A stretch of 64,000 nt of DNA, from the NCBI RefSeq assembly GCF_005116575.1, contig NZ_SWCN01000002.1, forward strand, positions 248,001-312,000. Reading direction: 5' to 3'. Made by a program: the position numbers and the translations under genes. This document shows, piece after piece, positions 1 to 9,305 of this stretch. Source of the stretch: Desulforhopalus sp. IMCC35007. GTDB taxonomy: Bacteria > Desulfobacterota > Desulfobulbia > Desulfobulbales > Desulfocapsaceae. Under the pieces are notes generated by a model. That model saw nothing but the letters and a program-made list of their open reading frames with translations, was not told where the DNA came from and did not search any database. Position 1 is the stretch's first letter; each line of letters opens with the position of its first letter.

Positions 1-725
1 TCCTCCTGGCAGTCGACGTCTCGGGTTCCATGGAGGCCATGGATTTTACCCTGGGTGGCAAGCCTACCAACCGGCTGGAAGTGGTGAAAAAAGTGGTGGC
101 TGAATTTATAGAGCAGCGGCCCAATGATCGCATTGGGCTGCTCGCCTTTGGGGGAAGGCCTTATCTGGTGAGTCCGCTGACTCTTGATCACAGCTGGCTG
201 AGAAAACGTCTGGAATCAATCAGAATAGGCATGGTGGAGGATGGAACGGCAATCGGCTCGGCCATAGGAAGCGGGACCAACAGATTACGTGATAGAAAAT
301 CCAAATCAAGAATACTGATTCTCCTAACCGATGGTATGAACAATGCGGGCCGCATCCCCCCCCTTGTAGCGGCCGAGGCCGCCGAGACCCTTGGTATTAA
401 GGTGTATACCATTGGTGCAGGAACAAGAGGGGAAGCACCCATACCTGTAACGGACAGTTTTGGCAGGAAAAAATTAATTCAGGCAAGAGTGGATATTGAT
501 GAAAAGACCTTGAGGGAGGTCGCGGAAAAGACCGGGGCGACTTATTTTCGGGCAACAGATACCGCTTCTCTGGCCGAGATATACAAGGCGATTAACAGCA
601 TGGAGACCACCACCAGGACCATCAAAAAATTTGAAAATTACCGGGAGCTGTTTTCATACCTGGTGTTATCTATCTTCGTCCTCTTGGGTGTTGAGGTCTA
701 TCAGTCAAGAAAACGGGTGCCCTAA
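1..725 (+). CDS. batA: BatA-like VWA-domain membrane protein (5' partial)
   Basis: The reading frame is open from base 3 and enters the window within a von Willebrand factor A domain: the MIDAS motif D-V-S-G-S-M is encoded at about 15-32, so the true start lies upstream. The VWA fold continues with the T-D-G-M segment. A single C-terminal transmembrane helix (about 655-700) is followed by a short basic tail, as in BatA proteins, whose VWA domain faces the periplasm. The gene is followed within 35 bp by a batB-batC fusion, batD and batE, so it belongs to the Bacteroides-aerotolerance-type operon. MoxR and DUF58 genes would be expected upstream, outside the window. BatA is linked to envelope and oxidative-stress tolerance; its exact molecular role is unsettled. 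Confidence 0.88.
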   Translation, partial: LLAVDVSGSMEAMDFTLGGKPTNRLEVVKKVVAEFIEQRPNDRIGLLAFGGRPYLVSPLTLDHSWLRKRLESIRIGMVEDGTAIGSAIGSGTNRLRDRKSKSRILILLTDGMNNAGRIPPLVAAEAAETLGIKVYTIGAGTRGEAPIPVTDSFGRKKLIQARVDIDEKTLREVAEKTGATYFRATDTASLAEIYKAINSMETTTRTIKKFENYRELFSYLVLSIFVLLGVEVYQSRKRVP

Positions 726-756
726 GGGGTGAAGGTTTAGGGTTAAGGGAATGATA

Positions 757-2763
757 ATGACTTTTGCACAACCACTATGGCTTTTAGCTGGTCTGCTCAG
801 CTGTATCGGACTTGCATTTGTATTTCATCTGATACAGAAAAAGCGCCTGGCACAGCTTGGAAAATTTGCCGGTGTTCAGCTCATCGACCGGCTCACAAAA
901 AATGTATCACGAAAAAAAAGGCGCTACAAAACCAGCCTGATCGTGCTCTCTGTCTTTCTGCTCTTTGCAGCGCTTGCCCGCCCACAGTACGGTTCTCAGT
1001 GGATTGAGGTAAAGCGAAAAGGTATTGATCTGCTGTTTGCCCTGGATACCTCAAAGAGCATGCTTGCCGAAGATATCAAACCAAACCGTTTGAAAAGAGC
1101 ACATTTTGCCATTCTTGATTTTGTTCAGCGGCTTGAAGGAGACCGGGTGGGGTTGCTGCCCTTTGCCGGCAGTTCTTTTCTCATGTGCCCTCTGACCACG
1201 GACTATGAGGCCTTTGAGCAGTCGCTTTCGGCGGTTACAACGGATATCATTCCCCGAGGAGGGACAAATCTTGCCGGGGTGATTGAGGCTGCAGCCAGCA
1301 TTCTCACCAATGGCGCCAATCATAAAATTCTGATTATTCTCACCGATGGGGAAAATCTGGAAGGTGATGCCATTGCGGCGGCCGAAAAATATGGGCAGGA
1401 GGGGCTTACCATTTACACAGTAGGTGTTGGTACAAGTGGTGGTGAGTTGATTCCTCTGACGGGTGAGATCAAGGGGTTTGTCAAGGATGATTCCGGGAAA
1501 TATGTAAAATCCAGGCTTGATGAAAGTACCTTGAAAAAGCTTGCAGAACTCACAGGTGGAATCTATGCGCCACTTGGTGGAGCGGGTGAGGGCCTTGAGG
1601 TGATCTATCAACAGAAACTTTCACTTATCCCGAAAGAAGAGCTTGCTGAGCGAAGACACAAGATACCCATTGACAGGTTCGAATGGCCCCTCGCGGGGGC
1701 TCTGGTACTGCTCATTCTGGAGTTGCTGCTTTCCGAGAGAAAAAGCAATGGACAGCGGCCACTCTTTAAAACATTCACAATTCCATTGAAAAGAAAAAAA
1801 GAGATCAGCACCCTTGCCATTCTGCTGTTTTTCGCTGCAACTCTGCGCGCTCAGGCCTCTCCGGGAGAAGATGCCTTTGCCGCAGGGGATTATCTTGGAG
1901 CCTCGGAATATTATAGTAAACAGCTGAAGATATCTCCCGATTCTCCAGAATTACAATATAATTACGGGGTAAGTTCATACAAAAATAATATGTACGATGA
2001 CGCCGTTGAGGCCTTTGGGAAAGCACTCAACAGTGAAGATCTTGAATTACAGAAAAAAGCCTATTTTAATCTGGCCAACAGTCATTACCAGAAAGGCGCG
2101 GAAAGTCTGCAGGGAGACCCTAAGGCCACGGTGGAAGAGTGGAAACAGGCTATTTCTGCCATAGAGTCGGTCTTAAAACTGGCACCGGGTGACGAAAAGG
2201 CTGAAAATAATCTGCAAACCATAAAAAAGCGGCTGGAAGAGCTGGAAAAGCAGAAACAGGAACAGGACAAGAATCAGGAGCAGAACCCGCAGGATCAGGA
2301 GAATCAGCAGGGCCAGGAGAATCAGCAGGGCCAGGGGGATCAACAGAAGCAGAGTGGCAATCCCCAGAATGATAATAACCAGCAGGGTGAATCGAAAGAG
2401 AATACACCGCAGGATACCGGTTCTGATGATAAGAAAGAGCAGCCGCAAGCGGGCCAGGGTGATGAAGACAACAAGCAAAAGCCAGATGAAAATGGGCAGA
2501 ACAGCCCGTCAGAAGAGGGCAAAGATACAAACAAGCCAGCTTCCTCCGAGGCTGCTCAGCCGATAAACGGTGCGGCAGAAGATGACAAATCAACACAACA
2601 GCAGGCCGAGGAGCAGGCCCGGCAGGATGTCATTCGACAGCAACAGGGAAAAATGACCAAAGAAGAGGCGGAAAGACTCCTCAATGCCCTCAAGGACCAG
2701 GAAGGTGAGCTGAATTTTATCCCTTCAGGTGCCGTAGATAATGAAACAAAAAAGGATTGGTGA
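757..2763 (+). CDS. BatB-BatC fusion: VWA domain plus TPR and low-complexity tail
   Basis: Counting from the in-frame ATG at 751, the protein has an N-terminal hydrophobic helix (about 8-27), a second helix (about 60-78), a VWA domain with an intact MIDAS D99-T-S-K-S103, and a transmembrane segment near 312-328. A second hydrophobic stretch (about 350-368) precedes TPR-type helices (about 372-455). The tail from about 490 to 640 is rich in Q, E, N and K. BatB (VWA) and BatC (TPR) are separate proteins in many bacteria; here they form one chain of about 670 residues. I prefer the ATG at 757 because the AAGGGA ribosome-binding site at 745-750 abuts the ATG at 751 but is well spaced for 757. The gene overlaps batD by one base (TGATG), implying translational coupling. 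Confidence 0.87.
   Translation: MTFAQPLWLLAGLLSCIGLAFVFHLIQKKRLAQLGKFAGVQLIDRLTKNVSRKKRRYKTSLIVLSVFLLFAALARPQYGSQWIEVKRKGIDLLFALDTSKSMLAEDIKPNRLKRAHFAILDFVQRLEGDRVGLLPFAGSSFLMCPLTTDYEAFEQSLSAVTTDIIPRGGTNLAGVIEAAASILTNGANHKILIILTDGENLEGDAIAAAEKYGQEGLTIYTVGVGTSGGELIPLTGEIKGFVKDDSGKYVKSRLDESTLKKLAELTGGIYAPLGGAGEGLEVIYQQKLSLIPKEELAERRHKIPIDRFEWPLAGALVLLILELLLSERKSNGQRPLFKTFTIPLKRKKEISTLAILLFFAATLRAQASPGEDAFAAGDYLGASEYYSKQLKISPDSPELQYNYGVSSYKNNMYDDAVEAFGKALNSEDLELQKKAYFNLANSHYQKGAESLQGDPKATVEEWKQAISAIESVLKLAPGDEKAENNLQTIKKRLEELEKQKQEQDKNQEQNPQDQENQQGQENQQGQGDQQKQSGNPQNDNNQQGESKENTPQDTGSDDKKEQPQAGQGDEDNKQKPDENGQNSPSEEGKDTNKPASSEAAQPINGAAEDDKSTQQQAEEQARQDVIRQQQGKMTKEEAERLLNALKDQEGELNFIPSGAVDNETKKDW
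2296..2331 (+). repeat. Two exact 18-bp tandem repeats inside the BatBC tail
   Basis: The unit CAGGAGAATCAGCAGGGC occurs twice in direct succession (2296-2313 and 2314-2331) and is followed by a decayed partial third copy. It keeps the reading frame and encodes a repeated Q-E-N-Q-Q-G peptide in the Q/E/N-rich linker. It is probably a slippage-prone coding microrepeat that changes linker length without breaking the protein. Confidence 0.8.
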
Positions 2764-4628
2764 TGGGTAAACGCAGCATATTTGCACTGATAACACTTTT
2801 AATGGGTATGTGGTTGTGGGCTGGCTCGCCCGTCTTGTCCGCAGACGTCACTGTGGATGCGACCCTGAGTCATCAAACCTTCTCTGTGGATGAAGGGGCG
2901 CAGCTCAGTATCGCCGTAAATGGTGTACGGAAAAATGCTGCAATTGATCTTCCTGAGATTGAAAATATCGTGATCCATCCAAGGGGACAATCAAGTCAGA
3001 CTTCCTTTATTAACGGTAAAACCAGTGCTTCCATAACCTATAACTATGTTGTCCAGGGACTTGTACCTGGTAAATACACCATTCCTCCCGTCTCGGTTAT
3101 GGTTGGAGGTAAGGAGATGAAAACCAATGCCATTGCTTTTGAGGTGACCGCAAGCGGCAGTGAAAGCGCAGCAATTGGTGGAACAACGAAAAGTCTCAAG
3201 GATATTGCTTATATAACTGTATCAGAGATTGGAGAACACTACCCGGGCGAGATCGTTCCCATAACCCTGAAAGCATATTTTAACCAAAATTACAGGGTGG
3301 AACTCAACTCGATCCCTACTCTGACAGGTGATGGTGTGGTTATGCCGCAACTGGGCAATGACCCTCAACAGAAAGAAGAGGTGGTGGGTGGTGTGCCCTT
3401 CCATGTCCTGATCTGGCAGACAAGCCTTTCGGGGATAAAAACGGGGCAGCACCCCATTAAATTCAGTCTGGACGCATCGCTGCTTGTGGCCCAGCAACGC
3501 CGAAGCAGGTCACCTTTTTCCGGTTTTGGCGGCAGTATGTTTGATGACTCAATCTTTGATAGCTTTTTTGGCAATGTGGAAAAGAAACCAATTCGTGTTG
3601 TAAGTCCGGATATAATTTTCCCTGTCCACCCTCTGCCTGCAGAGGGTCGTCCCGATACCTTTACCGGGGCCATCGGGAATTTCACTCTGAATATCTTCGC
3701 ATCGCCTTTAAAGGTCGAGGTGGGTGAGCCGATAACCCTGAATATGACCATTGCAGGAGAAGGTAATTTTAACCGGGTTGAGGCTCCTGTTTTCCCCGAG
3801 AATCAGTTATGGAAAGCCTATACGCCCACCTCAGATTATAGTGCGGATACCTCAAAATTGAGCGGTTCCAAATCCTTTGAACAGGCGGTTGTTGTCAAAC
3901 AGCCGGGAGTAACTGAGATTCCCTCGCTTTCCTTTAGCTATTTTGATCCCACCGCCAAAAAGTATGTGACTATTGATAGCGAACCGATCCCTTTGCAGGT
4001 TTCAGGTTCTAAAGCTGCACCTTCAAATGAGAATACCGGAGGAATTCAGACCGTTTCGCCAGTGCAACCAAGTTCTTCATCGTCTGCAGCTCCACCATTG
4101 CCGACTCCGGTGACCGACCAGAAAACCTCTGAGAGCCGGGTTCCTACAATGAACCTGGCCCCGATTCACCTGGAGACGGGGGGCTTTCACGACAAACTGG
4201 CACCAATTTTCAAGAGAGTATGGTTCCTTGTTTTGGGCTCTTTTTGTCTGCTGCTGATCGGAGTTCTTCTCTATCTGAACTGGCGCAGGCAAAAGCAGGA
4301 GAGGCAGCCGGGTCTTGATTATCATAAAAAACGCCAAACACAACTGCACAATGACCTCACAGAGGTGGAGCAGGCCAGGGACTCTGCTGACGCTTTGGAT
4401 TTTTTAAACAAATGCAGGATTGCAATTCAGAATCATCTGGCAACCCCGCGGATGCAATCTGCTTCGGCCATGAGTTACACCGATCTGAAAAAACTGGTGG
4501 CAGAGGATTCCCCCCTCCTGACAATCTTTCACCGGGCCGAAGAAGCGGCCTATGGTGGGGCAACATTGTCTGCAGAGGAGATGGCGACTTATGCAGTTCA
4601 ACTGAAAACAGAGCTGGAGAAATTGTGA
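2763..4628 (+). CDS. batD: BatD-like periplasmic/membrane protein
   Basis: The protein of 621 residues begins with a signal peptide (MGKRS..., hydrophobic core, cleavage near L-S-A-D). It continues with long beta-rich repeats of the BatD (oxygen tolerance) family, a Pro/Ser-rich linker near 430-455, a single transmembrane helix near 490-510, and a charged cytoplasmic C-terminal domain. The ATG at 2763 overlaps the batBC stop codon (TGATG), which favours it over the TTG at 2757. The stop codon in turn overlaps the batE start in the same way, so three genes are coupled. In this family BatD is thought to act with the VWA proteins BatA and BatB at the inner membrane; no enzymatic motif is visible. 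Confidence 0.87.
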   Translation: MGKRSIFALITLLMGMWLWAGSPVLSADVTVDATLSHQTFSVDEGAQLSIAVNGVRKNAAIDLPEIENIVIHPRGQSSQTSFINGKTSASITYNYVVQGLVPGKYTIPPVSVMVGGKEMKTNAIAFEVTASGSESAAIGGTTKSLKDIAYITVSEIGEHYPGEIVPITLKAYFNQNYRVELNSIPTLTGDGVVMPQLGNDPQQKEEVVGGVPFHVLIWQTSLSGIKTGQHPIKFSLDASLLVAQQRRSRSPFSGFGGSMFDDSIFDSFFGNVEKKPIRVVSPDIIFPVHPLPAEGRPDTFTGAIGNFTLNIFASPLKVEVGEPITLNMTIAGEGNFNRVEAPVFPENQLWKAYTPTSDYSADTSKLSGSKSFEQAVVVKQPGVTEIPSLSFSYFDPTAKKYVTIDSEPIPLQVSGSKAAPSNENTGGIQTVSPVQPSSSSSAAPPLPTPVTDQKTSESRVPTMNLAPIHLETGGFHDKLAPIFKRVWFLVLGSFCLLLIGVLLYLNWRRQKQERQPGLDYHKKRQTQLHNDLTEVEQARDSADALDFLNKCRIAIQNHLATPRMQSASAMSYTDLKKLVAEDSPLLTIFHRAEEAAYGGATLSAEEMATYAVQLKTELEKL

Positions 4629-5386
4629 TGAGGAACAAAACATCAGGCACCCTGCTGGCAATGGTGCTGCTCATTTTGGTTATGGTACCTTTTGGGGTGC
4701 AGGCAACGGATCTCGCCAGTCGTTTTGAGGAGGGAAATGCTGCATACAGCAGAGGAGATTATGATAGCGCTGTGGAAATTTTTTCAGAAATAACCAGCCA
4801 GAATGGCAATGCTGCCTCTGTTCTCTATAATCTGGCCAACAGTTATGCCCAGAGAGGGGACACTGGTCTTGCCATCCTCAACTACGAGCGTGCTTTGAAA
4901 ATCAGTCCCAACGATCCGGACATACTTGGGAATCTTGCAAAGGTACGAAAGGACAGAGGGCTGTTCGCCACCGAGGCCGGTAAGCTGGAACGATTGTTTT
5001 CCATATTTTCCATTGATGGCTGGGCAATTCTTGCGCTGTGTTGTCTTTTTGTGATGATATTGCTGCTGGCGATCTCTCTAAAAACTCGGCCCGGCAGGAG
5101 GATGTTTTTTACATCATGGAGTTGTACCCTGGTTATCCTGACTCTTAGTGTGTTTGCAACGGCATATAATTACAGAAGCTATAATCCACTGGTCGTTGTG
5201 GCAGGTGGGGTTAAACTGCAGATCTCTCCATTTGAAGGAGCAACTTCGGCTGGAGCAATAGAGGAAGGGCGACTTGTTTTCCCCATCAAAAGCTATAACA
5301 ACTACACTTACGTGCAGGATGGGGCGGGCCGCAAAGGCTGGCTTAAAAATGATGAAGCCCTGGCTGTTATCCAACGAACTCCGTAA
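4628..5386 (+). CDS. batE: BatE-like TPR membrane protein
   Basis: The start ATG at 4628 overlaps the batD stop codon (TGATG). The 252-residue product has a signal peptide or first helix (about 8-24), two or three TPR-like helical pairs (about 28-105, including N-L-A-N-S-Y and the A-L-K-I-S-P-N-D-P turn typical of TPRs), two transmembrane helices (about 128-148 and 155-175), and a C-terminal SH3-like segment ending G-W-L. This order (TPR, two helices, SH3-like tail) matches BatE. It is the last gene of the bat operon and is followed by a terminator hairpin at 5556. The partner of the TPR and SH3-like parts is unknown. Confidence 0.82.
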   Translation: MRNKTSGTLLAMVLLILVMVPFGVQATDLASRFEEGNAAYSRGDYDSAVEIFSEITSQNGNAASVLYNLANSYAQRGDTGLAILNYERALKISPNDPDILGNLAKVRKDRGLFATEAGKLERLFSIFSIDGWAILALCCLFVMILLLAISLKTRPGRRMFFTSWSCTLVILTLSVFATAYNYRSYNPLVVVAGGVKLQISPFEGATSAGAIEEGRLVFPIKSYNNYTYVQDGAGRKGWLKNDEALAVIQRTP

Positions 5387-5555
5387 CTCTTTATTTTTAC
5401 CTCGCTCTGATCGTATCAATAGAATTGAACGTAGTCCTTCTTATGATGGACCTCCAGAGAGAAGTGCAACAGAACTCAAAGCCAGCAACAGTCTGCTAAC
5501 GGAGAGTCAGGTTTTTCCTGGACGAGCCTTGAATCAATAACAGTCATAAGGGAAG

Positions 5556-5609
5556 AACAGTGGTGCACTGAGAAGAACAGGTCCCCTCTTTGCACCACTG
5601 TTGTTTTTA
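5556..5609 (+). terminator. Intrinsic terminator after the bat operon
   Basis: A perfect 12-bp inverted repeat (AACAGTGGTGCA at 5556-5567 and its complement at 5591-5602) encloses a 23-base loop and is followed by a T-rich stretch (GTTTTTAG). It lies between the convergent batE and permease genes and ends inside the permease stop region. The T tract fits plus-strand termination; the A-rich bases on the other side could give weak termination in the reverse direction. Confidence 0.65.
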
Positions 5610-6929
5610 GTTCTCTCTCTTTTTCATAAACGGCAAAGCGCAGATGGTGATAATGGCGGTCAGGATGAGAAAGTGAATAAACATATCTTTTTGTACTGCT
5701 CCCCAGATAATATAGAAAGAACCGCAGGTGGCCAGGAAGGGGGCCACGAATCTGCTGAATACTCCGAGATCTTCAAAACTCCTCATAACAAATATGTAGA
5801 GTGAAATGTAGATTACGTAGAGAAAGGCGATGGGTAGCTCTGAGATATCCATGAACCTGCCCCACCAGCCTGCAAAGTTTCCATACCAGACCATGAGCCA
5901 GAAGGCCGAGAGACAAAAGCCGATAAGGGCTGAGTTAATTGTACTGTTGGAGCTGGGGTTCACTTTTTTAAAGAATGCGGAGCAGGGACCAAGATCACGG
6001 GAGGCGATGGAAAACATTCCTCTGGTTGAACCCATGATCAGGCCATTGAGAGTACCAAGGCAGGAAATGATCACAAACACGGTGAGTAAGGTTCCGGCAA
6101 GGCGGCCGAAAATCAGAGAAAACACCTCGACAGGGGCATTATCGCCTGCTGTTATAATTTCATTGTTAGAAAGAACACCTGAGATTCCAAGATAGTAGAG
6201 CATATAAATAACCACCACCACTATAGAGCCCAAAAGCAGGGCCTTTGGCAGGGTACGTTTAGCGTCTCTCAGTTCTGCGTTGATGCAGGTGGCAATAATC
6301 CAGCCTTCGTAGGCAAAGGCTGTGGCCAGGGTTGCAACGGCAAGCCCCCCGCCTGTGGGAACCCCCTGGGCGGCCTGACTGAAGCTCTGTACAGTTTGTC
6401 CGCTGATAAGACCACTTACTATCCCCACACAGGCCACAAGAAAAAGGGGAACCAGCTTTATGATGGTGGCAGAAACCTGCCATTTACCGGCAAGCACTGG
6501 AGAGGCACAGTTGAGAACAAAAAAGCCGACAAGATAAACGGCAGATAATAGCCAGACACCACTTTTAAGACCCAGGAGACCGATGGAGTAGTTGGCTGAA
6601 ACCCAGGCGAGTACAGCAACCAGGGTAGGATAATAGATAAAGGTCATAAACCAGGCGACAAGGTACCCGGCCTTTTCTCCGTATGCCTCCTCAAAATAAT
6701 CAACAACACCATTGACCTTCTCCACCCGTGTGGCGATCTGGGAAAACACATAGGCGGTGATTACCATGATCGATCCTCCGATGAGCCAGGCCAGTAACGC
6801 TGTGGTGAGGCTGCCTCCTGAGGCGATGAGGACATCGTCTGCTTTGAAAAAAACTCCTGAGCCGATAACAATGCCGATTACCATGGCACTGGCGGTCCAG
6901 AAACCATATTTTCTTTCCAAGTTCTCCAT
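5607..6929 (-). CDS. APC-superfamily amino-acid permease
   Basis: This 440-residue protein has about 12 hydrophobic segments and the APC signature G19-I-V-I-G-S-G-V-F in the first helix, the unwound substrate-binding region of the family. The second conserved region, A-F-A-Y-E-G-W, is also present in the middle of the protein. The length and the helix-1 and helix-6 motifs place it nearest to the SteT/YfnA/LAT-like exchangers of the cytoplasmic membrane, but the substrate cannot be read from sequence. It is a single-gene unit, convergent with the bat operon and divergent from hpt. A 6-bp hairpin (CCTCTT/AAGAGG, 6956-6971) lies in its presumed 5' leader. Confidence 0.85.
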   Translation of the reverse strand: MENLERKYGFWTASAMVIGIVIGSGVFFKADDVLIASGGSLTTALLAWLIGGSIMVITAYVFSQIATRVEKVNGVVDYFEEAYGEKAGYLVAWFMTFIYYPTLVAVLAWVSANYSIGLLGLKSGVWLLSAVYLVGFFVLNCASPVLAGKWQVSATIIKLVPLFLVACVGIVSGLISGQTVQSFSQAAQGVPTGGGLAVATLATAFAYEGWIIATCINAELRDAKRTLPKALLLGSIVVVVIYMLYYLGISGVLSNNEIITAGDNAPVEVFSLIFGRLAGTLLTVFVIISCLGTLNGLIMGSTRGMFSIASRDLGPCSAFFKKVNPSSNSTINSALIGFCLSAFWLMVWYGNFAGWWGRFMDISELPIAFLYVIYISLYIFVMRSFEDLGVFSRFVAPFLATCGSFYIIWGAVQKDMFIHFLILTAIITICALPFMKKREN

Positions 6930-7313
6930 TGCTGCTCCGATAATTAGAATTGTACCCTCTTCACAAAGAGGTGCCTGGTTATATGAAAAACAAAAATCGT
7001 TACACTATTTTGCAGCTCTTATCGAGAGAAATTTTGTTTATATCAAATATTGTTTGGTTAAATTATATTTCTTCCTCTTTAAGACCCGGGATAATCAAAT
7101 ATAAAAAATGGCCTGTTCGTCAGACAATAGTTACAAATCAGCAAGATCATGGTAGGTATTTGCCTGAGGCAAAACTACTCCCCGGTGGGATTTTACCACG
7201 GTCATGAAGGTGAACAGCCTGGTATGCTGAACATTTGTCAGAGCCTCTCAGTCTGGGTAAATGACCTTTTACGTGTGTATGAAAATGAAGATGTTTAAAA
7301 TAATGGAGTTATT
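6930..7313. other. Divergent intergenic region between permease and hpt
   Basis: It holds the presumed promoters of both genes. The visible elements are the CCTCTT-CACA-AAGAGG hairpin at 6956-6971, in the permease leader, and AT-rich stretches at 7030-7110. No convincing small ORF with a ribosome-binding site, and no recognised riboswitch, was seen. Confidence 0.5.
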
Positions 7314-7847
7314 GTGCAACAACCTAACATTACCCAAATACTTATTTCTGAAGACGAAATACAACAAATAGTTCAACGCATGGGTGCTGAGATTACCACC
7401 CATTATAGCTCACTTGAAAAAGAGCTCATTGTCATCGGCCTCCTGCGGGGGTCTTTTATTTTTATGGCTGATCTCATCCGAGAGATTCAAGCCCCACTTG
7501 TCGTTGATTTCATGACGGTTTCCAGCTATGGCGATGGAACGGTCAGTAGCGGTGATGTGAAAATTGTCATGGATGTTGATTCGTCTCTTGAGGGCAGGGA
7601 TGTGTTGCTGGTTGAGGATATCGTTGATACCGGGCGCACCTTTGCAAAGGTGGTACGCATGATAAATAACCGTAAACCCCGCTCTTTAAAAACCTGCACC
7701 TTTCTCAATAAACCCTCTGCCAGAATATCCGATGTGCAGGTTGATTTTTGCGGGAAGGATATCCCGGATGAGTTTGTTGTGGGGTATGGCCTGGACTACA
7801 GTCAACGCTACAGAGAACTTCCCTACGTCGGAATTTTGCAACTGTAG
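7314..7847 (+). CDS. hpt: Hypoxanthine phosphoribosyltransferase
   Basis: The 177-residue product carries the type I phosphoribosyltransferase PRPP-binding signature V97-L-L-V-E-D-I-V-D-T-G-R-T109 and the early L-L-R-G-S (about 44-48) that binds pyrophosphate. Its length is typical for bacterial Hpt, which salvages hypoxanthine (often guanine) to the nucleotide with PRPP in the cytosol. The start is a GTG at 7314, preceded by GGAG at 7305-7308. No ATG is available in this frame at a sensible distance. Its position next to a nucleoside/nucleobase importer with a deaminase is consistent with a purine and pyrimidine salvage neighbourhood, although the 370-bp gap suggests separate transcription. 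Confidence 0.93.
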   Translation: MQQPNITQILISEDEIQQIVQRMGAEITTHYSSLEKELIVIGLLRGSFIFMADLIREIQAPLVVDFMTVSSYGDGTVSSGDVKIVMDVDSSLEGRDVLLVEDIVDTGRTFAKVVRMINNRKPRSLKTCTFLNKPSARISDVQVDFCGKDIPDEFVVGYGLDYSQRYRELPYVGILQL

Positions 7848-8221
7848 CCAGAAACATTCAGGATAAACCGCTGGCCGGTTTTGTCGGAGGGGTACTCTGT
7901 CCGCCTTCCACGATAAAGGCATTCAGCCAAAGATAGAGTATCTCCTTACCTGCACGTGGTGCTGGAAGATTTATTCAGACCATACTTCTTTGTAAGATAA
8001 CAGATCTATGGTTACAAAAAAGTGAGAAGCTGTAACGGGCTTTTGGATATTTTTTAAAAGCTGTCTACGTTATTTGCTTTTGTTTCCAATGACATGAAAA
8101 GCACGTGTCAGTTTAGTTGCTCCTGGCACTTTTCTTGGAAAGACCTCCAGGGTACGACAGGTTATAAAAGACATAGTTTATCAGTGTCTCTATTGAAAAC
8201 ATATTAAGAGGAGAGTTGAGA
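7848..8221 (+). other. Intergenic leader upstream of the nucleoside importer
   Basis: A weak terminator-like hairpin (AAACCG-CTGGC-CGGTTT, 7865-7881, then TTTG) follows hpt. Further on, TGGCAC (8124-8129) and TTGG (8135-8138) resemble a sigma-54 promoter but lack the invariant GC at -12. A good ribosome-binding site (AAGAGGAGAG) sits just before the ATG at 8222. I looked for the conserved core of a purine riboswitch and did not find it. Confidence 0.4.
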
Positions 8222-9214
8222 ATGAAGATTCGAATGTTGTATTGCTGCCTGGTCCTGCTGAGCCTGCTGATGGTATGCCCGGCCATGGTTTTTGCCGAAA
8301 AAATCAAAGTTGCAGGAATTTACACCCAACCCATTCAGCAAAAATGGGATGCGACTCTGCACAAAGCCCTTTTGTCATTACAGGACAAGGGTGAGATCGA
8401 CTACGTCTTTTCTGAGAAGGTTTCCAATACCGACTATATCAGGGTATTGCGTGAATATGCTGAATCCGGTGTAGCTCTCATTGTTGGAGAGGCCTTTGGT
8501 ATTTCCAAAGATGTACGAAAAGTAGCAGACGATTACCCTGAAGTTGCATTTCTCATGGGTGATTCCTTTGGCCCATACGGCAGCAATATGTCTGTTTTCG
8601 ACAACTACATCCATGAGCCCTGCTATCTTATGGGCATGGCCGCCGCCAGTCTCAGCAAGTCGGGTAAAATCGGTATGGTCGGTGGTTACCCCATCGGTGA
8701 GGTTAACCGTCTTTTCAATGCATTTATGGCCGGGGCAAAACAGGTGAATCCGGCGGTTGAGTTCAAGGTATCTTTTATCGGTTCCTGGTATGATCCTCCC
8801 AAGGCCAAGGAGTTTGCTTTTGCCCAGATGGAGGCAGGGGTTGATGTGTTATATGCAGAGCGAGCAGGTGTTGTTGATGCGGCACGGGAAAAGGGAATTG
8901 TGGCCTTTGGTAATGTCAATGACATGAATAAGGAAGAAAACGGTACTGATGTCGTTGTTGCTTCTGCTCTCTGGCATATGGAACCGGCAATATCCCACGC
9001 TGTGAAGCTGGTCAAAGAAGGTTCTTTTAAAGGTGAGGATTATAAAGAATTCACCATGATGGCAGCAGGCGGTGCCTCCCTGTCGCCCTATTATGAGTTT
9101 GAAGACAAGCTCGCTGTGGAACTTAAAACCGAGATTGCTGAAAAACAAAAGGCTATTCGGGACGGCTCCTTTGTCGTTGAAATTAATGACAAGGAACCAA
9201 AATCCACCTTCTAG
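8222..9214 (+). CDS. BMP-family ABC transporter substrate-binding protein (nucleoside/nucleobase)
   Basis: The 330-residue protein starts with a clear signal peptide (hydrophobic core to about residue 24, A-M-V-F-A-E-K cleavage region) and then shows the Bmp/PnrA fold: K-V-A-G-I-Y near the start, the I-V-G-E-A hinge, and G-K-I-G-M-V-G-G-Y at the start of the second lobe. Family members bind purine nucleosides or related bases in the periplasm. ATG 8222 is chosen over an upstream in-frame TTG because AAGAGGAGAG lies directly before it. ATPase, two permeases and a cytosine-deaminase-like gene follow. A strong terminator hairpin separates it from them, so the binding protein is probably made in excess of the membrane components. 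Confidence 0.9.
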   Translation: MKIRMLYCCLVLLSLLMVCPAMVFAEKIKVAGIYTQPIQQKWDATLHKALLSLQDKGEIDYVFSEKVSNTDYIRVLREYAESGVALIVGEAFGISKDVRKVADDYPEVAFLMGDSFGPYGSNMSVFDNYIHEPCYLMGMAAASLSKSGKIGMVGGYPIGEVNRLFNAFMAGAKQVNPAVEFKVSFIGSWYDPPKAKEFAFAQMEAGVDVLYAERAGVVDAAREKGIVAFGNVNDMNKEENGTDVVVASALWHMEPAISHAVKLVKEGSFKGEDYKEFTMMAAGGASLSPYYEFEDKLAVELKTEIAEKQKAIRDGSFVVEINDKEPKSTF

Positions 9215-9305
9215 AAACAACGGCATGTTGTAAAGATAGTAAAGGACTTGTTTTTTTAAAAATATAAAAGATTGCAGTCTTACAAAAGCTTGTTTCTATA
9301 CATCA

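Noticed and set aside
2085-2600. Long open frames antisense and out of frame in the batBC tail
   Set aside because: They arise from the biased CAG/GAA-rich codons of the Q/E/N tail and have no independent support.
8124-8138. Sigma-54-like promoter before the nucleoside transporter
   Set aside because: TGGCAC and TTG are present with correct spacing, but the invariant GC at -12 is GG. I do not call it a promoter.
7848-8221. Purine riboswitch upstream of the nucleoside importer
   Set aside because: Expected from context, but the conserved three-way-junction core sequence was not found.
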